From Epiperipatus broadwayi (lineage: Eukaryota; Onychophora; Udeonychophora; Euonychophora; Peripatidae): a stretch of 64,000 bases of DNA. The stretch is from assembly GCA_028023455.1 (NCBI GenBank), contig JAQFVV010006216.1, positions 2,204,445 to 2,268,444 of the forward strand, in the 5' to 3' direction. The notes under the pieces are model-generated. The model searched no databases. It saw only the letters and a list, made by a program, of their open reading frames with translations, and was not told the origin of the DNA. Made by a program: the position numbers and the translations under genes. Below are positions 53,905 to 64,000 of this stretch, one piece after another. Each line of letters starts with the position of its first letter. Position 1 is the first letter of the stretch.

Positions 53905-56900
53905 ATAAATAGTGCTGAAAATTGCACTGTTTTTTATTCTGCATTCATTATTAAGATTCATCATCATCATCATCAACCATTATCAATCCACTGCAGGATG
54001 AAGGTCTCTCCAAGTTCAATCAATCTTTTCCTATCTTTAGCTTCTCTTCTCCACATCACCCCTGAACACTTTCTTATTTCATCCATCCATCTCACATGTG
54101 GTCTCTTTCTGGGTCTTTTACGTGCCTTGGAATCCAGTTCAAAATTGCAATTGTCCATCTATTATCACCTCTTCTAGCAATATGTCCAGCCCAACTCCAC
54201 TTCAGTCTTTTAATTTTTTTAATGAGGTCAGTAACATCTGTTTGTTCTCTTACCCATACATTGAGTTTTCAATCTCTTCTTGTTACTCCCAACATGCATC
54301 TCTCCATACTTCTTTGAGTGGTCTGAAGTCTCTGTATTGCTCTTCTATTAAGTGTCCAAGTCTCAGATCCATAAGTAAGAACTGGCAAAACACATTTATT
54401 AAAAACCTTCCTCTTCAAACACATAGGCATATTTCCTTTTAGTATCAAGTTATTTCTGGCAGCAAAAGCACTCCAACCAAGTTTAATTCTATGACTAATT
54501 TCATCCATTATGTTTCCATCTGTATTAATAATCTGACCAAGGTATTTATAACTGTTAACTTCTTCTAACTCATCATAATCAATCTTTATTTTCATATTTT
54601 GAGAAAATCTATTCAACATTACTTTAGTCTTTTTAACATTTATATTTAGTCCTACTTTACTACTTTCATCTGATAACTCTTGCAGCATTTCCTGTAGCTC
54701 TAAAGAATTATTTGCAAAAACAACTACATCATCTGCAAAATCTAAATGACAAAAATAATTTCCATTTACTTTCACTCCTTTAGCTTCCCATTTTAATCCA
54801 CAAAATACTTCTTGCAGAGTCACCCTGTCTTACACCCTTTTCAATGTTGATTTTCCTACTATCATCATGCAATTTAATTGTTGCTGTTTCATGTTTATAA
54901 ATATTCTTTAAAATTTGACAATATCCTGGATCTACACCTTGATGATCCAATGCTTTAATCACTGAAGAAATGTTTATAGAATCAAATGCCTTTTCATAAT
55001 CTACAAATCCTAAGCATAATGGCAACTCAAATTCATTTGTCCTTTCTATAACTTCTCTCAATACCTGGATATGATCTACAGTACTAAAACCACTTTCAAA
55101 TCCAGCTTGTTCTCTTGGTTGATGGAAATCCAGTGTTTTCTGTAGATGAGTTGTAATTATCTTAATAAAAATTTTGTATAAAACTGATAAAAAACTGAAA
55201 GGTCTGTAATTTCTAATATCTTCTCTATCACCTTTTTTAAATATTAATATTAATACTGCATTCTTCCAATCAACTGGTACATCTTTATCATTTAGACATT
55301 TGGTATATAACTTTGCTAAAAAAAATATCAATTATAATTCCATCATTACCTACCCTTTCTTCATAAAATTAATTGCATGTCTCACTTCCTCATTCAAAAT
55401 TTTGGGCAATTCAGAAGATATAATAGGTATAAGGAGGCACTTGTTCTACACATTTCATAATGTCATCTTTCTCTTTAGTAATAATTCCATCTTTTTTTTC
55501 TTATTGCAGATATAAATTTCCTACCAATACCAAAATGTTGTTTTACACTCTTTAGACTTTTATTCTCTACTACAGCTTTCCTTGCTAGTTCACAATTATA
55601 CTTTCTTATATCATTTTCAACTCTTTTCCTCACCATTTTACAAAATTCGAGATATTCAATCTTTTTTAATGCATCACTGTTGTATATCCTCATATTCCTT
55701 CTTTTCTTCATAAATTCTCTAGTCTCAGTAAAAATTTTATTGGTCAATTGCTGCTTTTTTTAACCGGCTATCTTTGTTGCAGTTTTTAAAACTGTATCAG
55801 TTATTTTCCTATTAATGTCATTCAAATCTGAATCATGTTCAAAATCAACTAATACTTGAAACTGATTTGTAAGTTCTAATTTAAATTCATTAGAATGCTT
55901 CTGGAGATTAGGAACATCAACTGTAAATATTGTTTTTCTTAATAATTTTTGTCTCTCTAGTTTTACATTAACATGTATTTTACATCTTACTAATCGATAA
56001 TCACTTCCTGTGTTACATTTATTAAGAACATTACAATATTGAAATATGTATTTTCTGTTAGTCAAAATATAATCCAATTCTGCTGTGCCTTCATTTGGAT
56101 GCTTCCATGTCCATTTCCTTTTCATAAATAAAGTTTTTCTTTTTCTGCAAACTCCACAAGTCTATGTCCTCTCTCATTTCTATTACCATAACCAAAATTA
56201 CCTACAGCATTTTCATCTTTCATTTGTTTACCAATTCTAGCTTTAAAGTCTCCCATAACAATTTTAAAATGTTGTTTTCTCTGATCAAAAGCCTTTTGTA
56301 CATCCATATAAAAATCTTCTACTACTTCATCACTATGAGAACTTGTTGGGGCATAAACCTGAATTATCTTTATTTGGTATCTGCTATTAAGTTGTAAAAC
56401 TAATCTTGCCACTCTATCCAATACACAATCAATCTCCACAATGTTATTCTTCCAATTTTTATTTATAATGAATCCTACTCCACTTGTATTTCCAATATTT
56501 GTGCCTTTATAGTAGAGTATATGTCCACTTTTTAAATCGTTTCTTCACCTTTTCTTCTAACTTCACAAAGTCCAATAATGTCCCATTTAATATAAGACAG
56601 TTTTTCTTCTAACTCTTGCAATCTTCCTTCACTTGAAAGTGATCTGCAGTTGTAAGTACCTAAATAAAGTTGTCATCAAATGGCAGCCTGAGTCCGCATC
56701 AGGGGTATCTTAGCACTCTCCGCCTTCGGCCACCAACTGCTGCCTTGGTTGGTGACTTTACAGCCTCCTGGGAATAAGGGCCATGATTTATTTTTGTCTG
56801 TCATGATTGTATATATTGGAAAAAATATTCTTAAACTCGGAGGTAAAAAGCCAATAAACTCACCATGCTGGCTGGCTAATACATGTTGGTGAGCAGCCCA

Positions 56901-57062
56901 TCCATGTTTGTATACTATATAAATAATCACATAGTAATAACAGCTGCAACAAGAATATATGGAGTGGACATTAGGAATTTGCCCTGCTTGGTTCCTTTAA
57001 GGCCTCCAAGGAGAATCAAAGGGTCTCCTTTCAGTTAATAGCAAACTCCTTTCTGCAGCCTT
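53905..57062 (-). pseudogene. RTE-type LINE, better preserved minus-strand copy
   Basis: A near full-length RTE element with long open pieces. 5' part: 56560-57062. Endonuclease: 56122-56439 (VYAPTSSHSDEVVEDFYMDV, MGDFKARIG) and 55760-56125 (GTAELDYILTNRK, GSDYRLVRCKI; the SDH block reads SDYR). Linker: 55475-55747. Reverse transcriptase: 54780-55331 (NYRPFSFLSVLYKIFIKIIT, DYEKAFDSI, GVRQGD) then 54269-54823 (HLDFADDVVVF with the catalytic FADD, GLNINVKKTKVM, YKYLGQIINTDG). C-terminus: GSETWTLNRRAIQRLQTTQR, then 53973-54158 (RKRPHVRWMDEIRK). The 3' end is a (TGATGA)n-type tail at 53957-53975 (plus-strand ATCATCATC), typical of RTE. At least five frame breaks. Fewer defects than the 38345-41535 copy, so probably younger. 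Confidence 0.9.
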
Positions 57063-57079
57063 ATTAAGATTATACTATC

Positions 57080-57636
57080 TTAAATCTTGAAAGTTTGCCA
57101 TCAGTATTCTACATTCGCTATTATTGTTCTGCCTTTATTCTGTCAGTGTTTATTATTCTGCCATTATTATTATTCTGCTTTAATTAATTGTATTTGCTAG
57201 TTCCAGAACATCTACAATGCAAGAGTAGAGGAGTAGAGCAATGGTTATCTGGCTTGCACTATCAAGGTGGCAGAAGAAAAGCTGAAAACTCATCGATAAG
57301 TCATGTCAAAGAAGCTGTCAACAACAGAAGCCATTTGAACTTGTGTTTGCTATGTATCCACTTTAGAAGAAAAAAGCTGATATTCAGTGCTAAAGAAAAA
57401 ACCAGCCGCCAAAGCAAGACTTAACTGATGCACATTCAAAATGAATGTGAAATAGTGATTAAAACCTTCATTTACCTTAGCTGTGGTTTTAAGAATCAAC
57501 TCCACCAATACTTAAAAACTAACCTGAACTTTTGAGAAAATAATTATAAACTTTAAAATCATATTTATTTAATTATTGTCTCTGATTTAATAAAATATAT
57601 TAATGAATAGTTATTTATTTAATCTGTTTTTGAACA
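57080..57636 (+). other. Gap with an unrecognised 78-codon ORF
   Basis: ORF 57188-57424 is hydrophilic and basic, with Cys/His at residues about 50-58 (LNLCLLCIHF), and matches nothing I know. The composition is less AT-rich than the flanks. A TTATTATTCTGC pattern recurs around 57125-57178. Confidence 0.3.
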
Positions 57637-57638
57637 GG

Positions 57639-57756
57639 TATGGCAAGAGATTGTAGTTTGTTCTATTTAAATATCATGCTATAATTTAGTTAGTGGTAAA
57701 TGTAATAAAATAGTTTATAAAAGACAATTAGTTTGTAATCGCAGTCTCTTGCCATA
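57639..57756. mobile_element. Mini TIR element (Tc1/mariner-type MITE)
   Basis: 114 bp (57641-57754) with inverted ends TGGCAAGAGA...TCTCTTGCCA, ten perfect base pairs, with imperfect continuation (TTGTAGTTTG against CTGCGATTACAAAC). It is flanked by TA on both sides (57639-57640 and 57755-57756), as expected for Tc1/mariner-mobilised elements. No coding capacity. Confidence 0.7.
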
Positions 57757-57959
57757 TTATTAAAATTTATATATATATTAGTTAAATCATTATTTCCATT
57801 TTAGTTAGTTAAAAATAGTACATTAAATCAGTAAAATTTTGAAGTTATGAATGAAGTTCAATCATGTTGCATAGGCAAACTAGATTAAGCTTGAATTGAA
57901 AATATTATTATGTTTCCATTTGGGACTTAATGCTTTATAAGTTAATTAATAAGGTAAAA

Positions 57960-58190
57960 TGTGGCTGCTGGAGGGTTGCATTAGATCCTAGATCTAGGTG
58001 CTGTGCGCTTGGATCCAAGGCTCCTTGCTGATGAAAGCCACAGGCTAGAAACGAGTCTGGGGATATTGGATGAACAGACACTAGATAGGAATTTTATGCA
58101 CAAACATTACTGCATCCATTGATTATTCTAGCTTGCACTGAGTAGTGCTACTGTATGGAGAGTCACCTCTATTTAAACAGATTGTGTAAG
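57960..58190 (+). other. GC-richer block carrying a hammerhead-like fold
   Basis: A 230-bp patch of clearly higher GC than its surroundings (GTGCTGTGCGCTTGGATCC region). It contains the fold annotated at 58013-58071. No protein is coded. It may be a remnant of a retrozyme or of a Penelope-type terminal region. Confidence 0.45.
58013..58071 (+). ncRNA. Hammerhead-like ribozyme fold, second type
   Basis: Stem I outer ATCCAA 58013-58018 pairs perfectly with TTGGAT 58066-58071. After an internal loop, inner TCCTTG 58022-58027 pairs with TGGGGA 58058-58063 (three wobbles). Core CTGATGA 58028-58034. Stem II AGCC/GGCT 58036-58046 with ACA loop. GAAAC 58048-58052. Stem III has two pairs with a GA loop. 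Cleavage triplet GTC 58055-58057. All hammerhead core positions are consensus except an A/A mismatch directly closing stem II. The internal loop in stem I is the usual site of the tertiary contact in type I ribozymes. Confidence 0.6.
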
Positions 58191-58194
58191 AAGA

Positions 58195-59220
58195 AAGAAT
58201 AGTGATCATGTAGTGAAGTTTTTTTTTAAAGTATATAATGTATAAAAATTTATTTTTTATTGGAATGAATTATCTGAAAGATAATGATCATTAAGAATAA
58301 TTACATCACTCATAAATATTAACAAAACCTTATTTATAAGATTTTTTGCTTTGTATTCTATTCAGTTTTTGAAAGAATGTGAAATAAATTTTATTACTAC
58401 CACTGCAACTAACTTATTATCAATATTATTTCAGATATTGCAATTATTTCTATCATTTAAATACAAAGCCATAATGTATGTGATCTAACCAGATTTTGTG
58501 AAACTGACTAATATCAAACACTTCCACATTCAATATAATCACGTATGTCCCAAAATAAAAATATTCAATATATAATTATTTATCCAGTGAAACTACTGTC
58601 TAAAATCCCATTTCAAAGTGTCTCATTACTAATTCCATTGCTTCAATTTAGAACTTGTGACAATTAATTAATCATGGCAATCTGATAATATGAAAGACTT
58701 ATGACAATCAGGCCCTGTACTAAAATAAATTCCTGAAAACAATAAAATAATGCAAAATTGAGAGGGGGGGAATGAAAATATACAAACAGGAAATAGAAAA
58801 TATCATAAATTAAATTTAACAATTTGAATATTAATTACACCAGGAGATATAAACAACATGATCATCATTATTATTATTTTTTCTGTTCTTATTGATATTA
58901 TTATAAACATAAGTTAATTCAAATATTGTAATTTTAATTATGAAGAAAAACAACATGTTTATGAAATAATGATTACAAGTAAAAAGTGTGCTTTGAATAT
59001 TAAAAATCTTATATTCAATAGTTGTAAAGAATTAAATCATATTTCAATATAAAAGCAAACTAACTCTACTTTGTATATAAATATTTCTAGAAAGTTTTAA
59101 ATTGTGTTAGATCTGAAACTGAAATGTGGAATTCAGAAATTGATTCAGTGGCATGTATTAAAATTTTGGATATTTTCTAATACTTAAATTTAATATTTGG
59201 AAGGAATTTACTTTTGTTAA
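58195..59220. other. Gap: no gene seen
   Basis: AT-rich DNA without a recognisable feature; a G7 run at about 58763-58769. Confidence 0.6.
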
Positions 59221-59463
59221 TTATAGGATATGCTGAAACAAAGTGAATTTAAAGTTGCAAAACTTCAATCGTATAACAATGTCCTTTTTGTAATAATCTG
59301 ATTTCTTTTGATTTGGTAAGCAGACTGGTTTCCGTTCACTTTGAACAGTAGTACTGTGGGAAACTTTTAAAACTATAACGGATTTATTTTTATCTTTAAA
59401 ACTATATCTAAGTATACGTTTAGTCTTGTTAATTTTATAAACTTTATCTTCAATAGGTTTAAA
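59221..59463 (-). CDS. Unrecognised 80-codon open frame without ATG
   Basis: Minus-strand frame open from a TGA just above 59463 to TAA at 59221-59223. The peptide is well mixed and basic (DKVYKINKTKRILRYSF, then SERKPVCLPNQKKSDYYKK and IVIRLKFCNF), unlike the low-complexity peptides of random AT-rich frames. There is no start codon, so it would have to be an internal or last exon, or an element fragment. It lies about 1.7 kb downstream, in transcriptional sense, of the ligase III exon on the same strand. I see no resemblance to ligase III. Identity unknown. Confidence 0.3.
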   Translation of the reverse strand, partial: FKPIEDKVYKINKTKRILRYSFKDKNKSVIVLKVSHSTTVQSERKPVCLPNQKKSDYYKKDIVIRLKFCNFKFTLFQHIL

Positions 59464-59469
59464 TCATTT

Positions 59470-61190
59470 CAATTGATATATATATATAAAGTTTTTTTAA
59501 CAAAGTTTTATGTAAGAACAAAAATACTTTTAATATTATAAAAATAATTTCCTTCAAAAATTATTATTCTTGATTATACATAATGAAAAATAAAATATAT
59601 CCATGAAAACAATCCAAATATTATTTTTATTCATTTTATATTGTATCTGTAATTATCTTAAAAATTTTGTTTACAAAAACTTGCCAATAATTTATCTACA
59701 TCATGTCATAATTATTTATACACAACTACAAAAACATCAGTTTTGATAATGCATCATATATTCAAGTAACATTTAATAATCCAATTAAAACATCACTTTC
59801 CCAAATTCAAACTGATAAAAAGTCTATTTCTTTCTTTGCTCTTTCTTCTGAAACAATTTTTTTCTTATCCTGGATCAATACATTTATTAAATATCATTTT
59901 AACTATTATATATTATCCCCTTTTTTTTTACATATTTTCTAATAGTCTTCCCTTTTAAAACAATTATACCTGTTTGCATTTGAATTAAAACTCTGGTATA
60001 AATAAAACAAAAACATTTGTGTTAATTTTATTATAAAAATCTTTTTTTTTAATAATATACACAATTATAAGTATGCACAGTACATGTAGCTTATTTGGAT
60101 TTATGCGTGTTGAAGACATGTCGAGTAACTAAATAAGAAAGTAAATATTATCAATAGTTGCTTGCTACCCTCTTGGTATATTTTATTCTAGCATCTCAAA
60201 TTCAAACTACATCAAAAATTTTAATGAGTTCTTTATAAGTGAGCTATCATTAATTTATATAACATTATAAAAAATATTTAATTCTAAAAGTTCATAAGAT
60301 TTGAAATAATTTGAGATTCAATCATACAAACATTAAAATATATCAATAGAAGAAAAGTATTATATGATTATGTTATAGTAAAATATGTTGGCATTCTATT
60401 ATTTTTAAAAAGTGGTGCATACAACCATTTCAATAAATTCAACTCACACTTTTAAATAATTCAATGTAGTTTGATAAATGGTTAAGAGTAGAAAATAAAT
60501 TTATTATCAAGCAATTTAAAATTGTCTGATATGATTCTTCAACTATGAATCTGTAATTTTAATTGCTTTGTCAAGTTGTAGAGTGAGAGATACAATAGAA
60601 AAAGATTCCTGAATCAAAAATAAAATATCAATAAAATGTTGTCCTAATGGGATTATATTTAAAGAAAGTGTGTTGATCTGAGATAAGAGCTACTATTTCA
60701 TCTGTTATACTCAGTTTACATATCCTATCTATTAACTAGAAGTTAGAACTGCTGTAGTAGAACATCCTCCATAAATATATTTAATAAAGACGATATTTTG
60801 AGTACATATTAATTATGTAGTTTCTATTAATAAGTTTCTTATATTTAACACATTTATTGAACCCAAACTCTACTTAATAAAAATATTTATAAAAAATTGT
60901 TTCTGATCATTTTTTCAACTAATTTTTTTTTTTACATATAACACCTTTTTTTAAAAAAAAGGTCCAAACTAATAAATACAATGTTTAAAATATCTATCAG
61001 TGTCAGATATTATTTCATTCATATTGTTTTGATTAGTTTTTTTTTTAAAATTATATCAAGACATATCTATTTTCAACAAAAAAAAAAGGGGGGAGAAGAG
61101 ATTTATATTGTAAGAGTCATTATTCTCACAATAATATTACAAAATAATATAAATGTGAAATTCAAAAAAAAAAAAATTAAATAAAAAATC
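59470..61190. other. Gap: intron-like DNA, no exon recognised
   Basis: Very AT-rich with homopolymers. If the ligase III exon at 61195 belongs to a gene continuing leftward, this is intron. No continuation of the protein (the block that in animals follows this exon) could be read here. Confidence 0.5.
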
Positions 61191-61194
61191 TTAC

Positions 61195-61269
61195 CTTTGG
61201 ATTAGCTGAAACAAAATCAGGAGCAACAGTTTTATTAATTTTCAGCCATGATGGAATTTTAGACATGTC
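61195..61269 (-). CDS. LIG3: DNA ligase III, one internal exon
   Basis: A 75-bp minus-strand exon, 25 codons, phase 0 at both ends, with the acceptor T-run...TGTTAG directly before 61269 and the donor AAG/GTAAGA at 61195/61194. It reads SKIPSWLKINK then PDFVSANPK. From memory this matches the segment near SKIPSWLK.NK...PDF...PK in the catalytic part of animal DNA ligase III, before the block carrying the OB-fold end. Ligase III seals DNA nicks in base-excision, single-strand-break and mitochondrial repair. In the preferred reading this is the only host-gene exon in the window that can be named. The rest of the gene lies outside or in unread introns. Confidence 0.7.
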
Positions 61270-64000
61270 CTAACATAAAAAAAAAATTACTATTCTAATC
61301 AAATGATGTTTAAAATATTGGAATAAAAATGTTTACGATATATTCTATGTTTTAAAATCAAAAGAAACATTGAAAAAAAATAATAATAGTGTGATACTTT
61401 ATTCACACATCTATATAAAATATGGAATACCAATTTTATAGTTGTAAAAATAAATTCATACTATTATTTTTAAATAAATCCAAAAAAATTATGATTTAAC
61501 TTTTAATTATTAAATTAATCATACAAGTTCAACACTTCACACAATCTTCAGTTTATTGTTTTAAGTTTTTTCCCTGCAAAATTATTACAACATAAGTAAA
61601 GTTTTAATTATTAATTCATTCATCTCCACTAAAGATTTGTACTGAATTAAAAACATTGTTAAAAAGGATTTTTTTCCTAATTACTTTAATGACAACATTT
61701 ATTTTCTCAATATAGTGAACTAAATGTGCAACCAAATTATTGAGAATTACAGTGAAACCACAAAGTACACTGTATCAATCTACACAACTTCAGTTATAAG
61801 CTATCCAAAGAAAAATGTAAACAATCAATCAAAAATACAAATGAACAAACAAAAACATTAAAATGTGCAAACTTTATCAGATTTAACAGCTACTTTTCCT
61901 TCTCTGAACATTGTATATGATCATGTTTTAAAAAAAAAGTAAAATTGATAAATAAATTTTGCAATACATCAGTAGCCATTTTCAATCTCAGATTGCCATA
62001 CTGAATTATATTGATTGATAAAATTTCTTCAACTTATGTTGAAAGCACATATACTTTATTGTTTCTTGATTACCTTTTCAAAATTTGATGAGCAGTATAT
62101 TTTCTACATGTAATGATAAAAGTATTACAAAATTTTAGAACATACTAAAAGTTAATACTGATTTAAAGAGATCTTACTTTCTTCATAACAAAACCATTAT
62201 TATATTTCTATAAGATGAAAAAGGTTTTGGAAATATATATATATATATCGCTCAGAGTGTTTAATAACAAGAAAAGTCAGACATTTCAATTTTTATTTAT
62301 TTTAAAAATAAAATTAACATTACAATTAGTGTTACTTTCTAATGCTAATTGCTTCAGTGAATGCTTGAATGAACACATACTCAGTAAAATATATGTAAAT
62401 ACATCCCCTCAATTTATTATTAATACCTATATGACTTCTATTTTTAAAAAAAATACTAATAATACTATAATTTTAATTGACATTTGCATATATATATATA
62501 TGATAAACAAAAATGCAAGTTAAAAAACTTGCTAATGCTTGTATTTATGTCCACAGATGGCGTTCTACCAAAAACACCGATCAAGCGTATGTTTTGTTTA
62601 CATAAACGTCAGAGTAGCATTCACTATCTCTAACTATAATTCCACTTTCAGATCATGATTTCAAGCTATTTGCTATCATCAGTGAAAGACAGGAATAAAG
62701 AAGCTAGATCTAAATACACACTCTGAGTGTTTATGAAACAATTTCTATTCAGCTTGCAAGCGTGAATTTTTTAGACACGTAATGTCTTCAAACTCAGCAT
62801 AGCAAACCAGATAGCTATATGGGTCTGATCTCAGTTCAGCATCACCACATAGTAAAAGCCTCTGCAATCTATATCATTGCAAGAAAGACCTCAAAGGTAC
62901 ATTTATGATAAACAAAAATGCAAGTTAAAAAACTTGCTAACGCTTGTATTTATGTCCACAGATGGCGTTCTACCAAAAACACCGATCAAGCGTATGTTTT
63001 GTTTACATAAACGTCAGAGTAGCATTCACTGTCTCTAACTATAATTCCACTTTCAGATCATGATTTCAAGCTATTTGCTATCATCAGTGAAAGACAGGAA
63101 TAAAGAAACTAGATCTAAATACAAACTCTGAGCGTTTATGAAACAATTTCTATTCAGCTTGCAAGCGTGAATTTTTTAGACATGTAATGTCTTCAAACTC
63201 AGCATAGCAAACCAGATAGTGAATGCTACTCTGACGTTTATGTAAACAAAACATACACTTGATCGGTGTTTTTGGTAGAACGCCATCTGTGGACATAAAT
63301 ACAAGCGTTAGCAAGTTTTTTAACTTGCATTTTTGTTTATCATAAATGTACCTTTGAGGTCTTTCTTGCAATGATATAGATTGCAAAGGCTTCTACTATG
63401 TGGTGATGCTGAACTGAGATCAGACCCATATAGCTATCTGGTTTGCTATGCTGAGTTTGAAGACATTACGTGTCTAAAAAATTCACGCTTGCAAGCTGAA
63501 TAGAAATTGTTTCATAAATGCTCAGAGTTTGTATTTAGATCTAGTTTCTTTATTCCTGTCTTTCACTGATGATAGCAAATAGCTTGAAATCATGATCTGA
63601 AAGTGGAATTATAGTTAGAGATAGTGAATGCTACTCTGACGTTTATGTAAACAAAACATACGCTTGATCGGTGTTTTTGGTAGAACGCCATCTGTGGACA
63701 TATATATATATATATTATATACATGTGTGTGTTGAAGTATTGTACATTTGCACTTTCATAAACAACACACATTTTATTCTAATCAATGTTTTTCAACAAA
63801 ACATGAGCTATTATATGCTATATATATTGTATGTGAAGGGGCTTCAAACAAAATATAATGTAGTTTGCAGCTCCATCATAATTACAATACAAAAAACAAT
63901 TCATTTCAAGAGAATTATAAAACTGGGTGTATCAAATTAAAAATAAAGTATATAATGTCCATATTATTTAAACCATCATTTTGATTTCTTTCATAATAAG

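Overview
This window is AT-rich animal (metazoan) nuclear DNA, not bacterial or organellar. Reasons: there is no operon-like coding density, intron-type splice signals flank a recognisable vertebrate-like exon, and most of what can be identified is decayed eukaryotic transposable elements. These are RTE, Tx1/L1-like and CR1-like LINEs, a GIY-YIG Penelope-like element, a Ty3/gypsy element, a second LTR family, and a Tigger/pogo transposase, with long (TA)n tracts throughout. The mix, and the palindromic repeats sitting on (TA)n tracts, would suit a lophotrochozoan such as a cephalopod, or another AT-rich invertebrate. The species cannot be fixed from the window.

Layout. 1-2.3 kb: a foldback repeat and a minus-strand LINE endonuclease relic. 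2.96-4.08 kb: a composite tandem/inverted repeat whose units carry a hammerhead-ribozyme-like fold. 7.5 kb: a well-formed octamer/CCAAT/TATA/initiator promoter-like stretch. 8.55-9.6 kb: a second composite palindrome with a 13-bp target duplication. 13.2-14.6 kb: a dead Tigger/pogo transposase. 15.9-19.2 kb: tandem and dispersed duplications. 22.3-27.1 kb: a tandem duplicated unit whose second copy is split by a Tx1-like LINE. 27.4-30.0 kb: a 2.3 kb segment with a CpG-bearing first-exon-like ORF, bounded by about 155-bp inverted repeats. 30.0-35.5 kb: an LTR element with 1.6-1.8 kb LTRs and a gag-like coiled-coil remnant. 35.7-41.5 kb: LINE fragments and a plus-strand RTE. 44.0-47.0 kb: a minus-strand Ty3/gypsy relic (gag, protease, RT, RNase H, integrase zinc finger). 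47.2-48.9 kb: a solo LTR. 49.6-52.7 kb: a partial-tandem Penelope-like element. 53.9-57.1 kb: a better preserved minus-strand RTE. 57.6-58.1 kb: a small TA-flanked MITE and a second hammerhead-like fold. 61.2-62.2 kb: one clear exon, and one possible microexon, of a DNA ligase III gene on the minus strand. 62.5-63.7 kb: a second locus of the first hammerhead-bearing composite repeat, in mirror arrangement.

The window is therefore mainly intronic or intergenic DNA near a ligase III gene, built up by repeated nested insertion. The most interesting signal is the approximately 405-408-bp unit carried at two loci. Two head-to-tail copies of a type I hammerhead-like fold are spaced one unit length apart, the arrangement expected of a retrozyme-like element that could release unit-length RNA. 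Coordinates of decayed elements are approximate. All homology statements come from reading translated motifs, not from searches.
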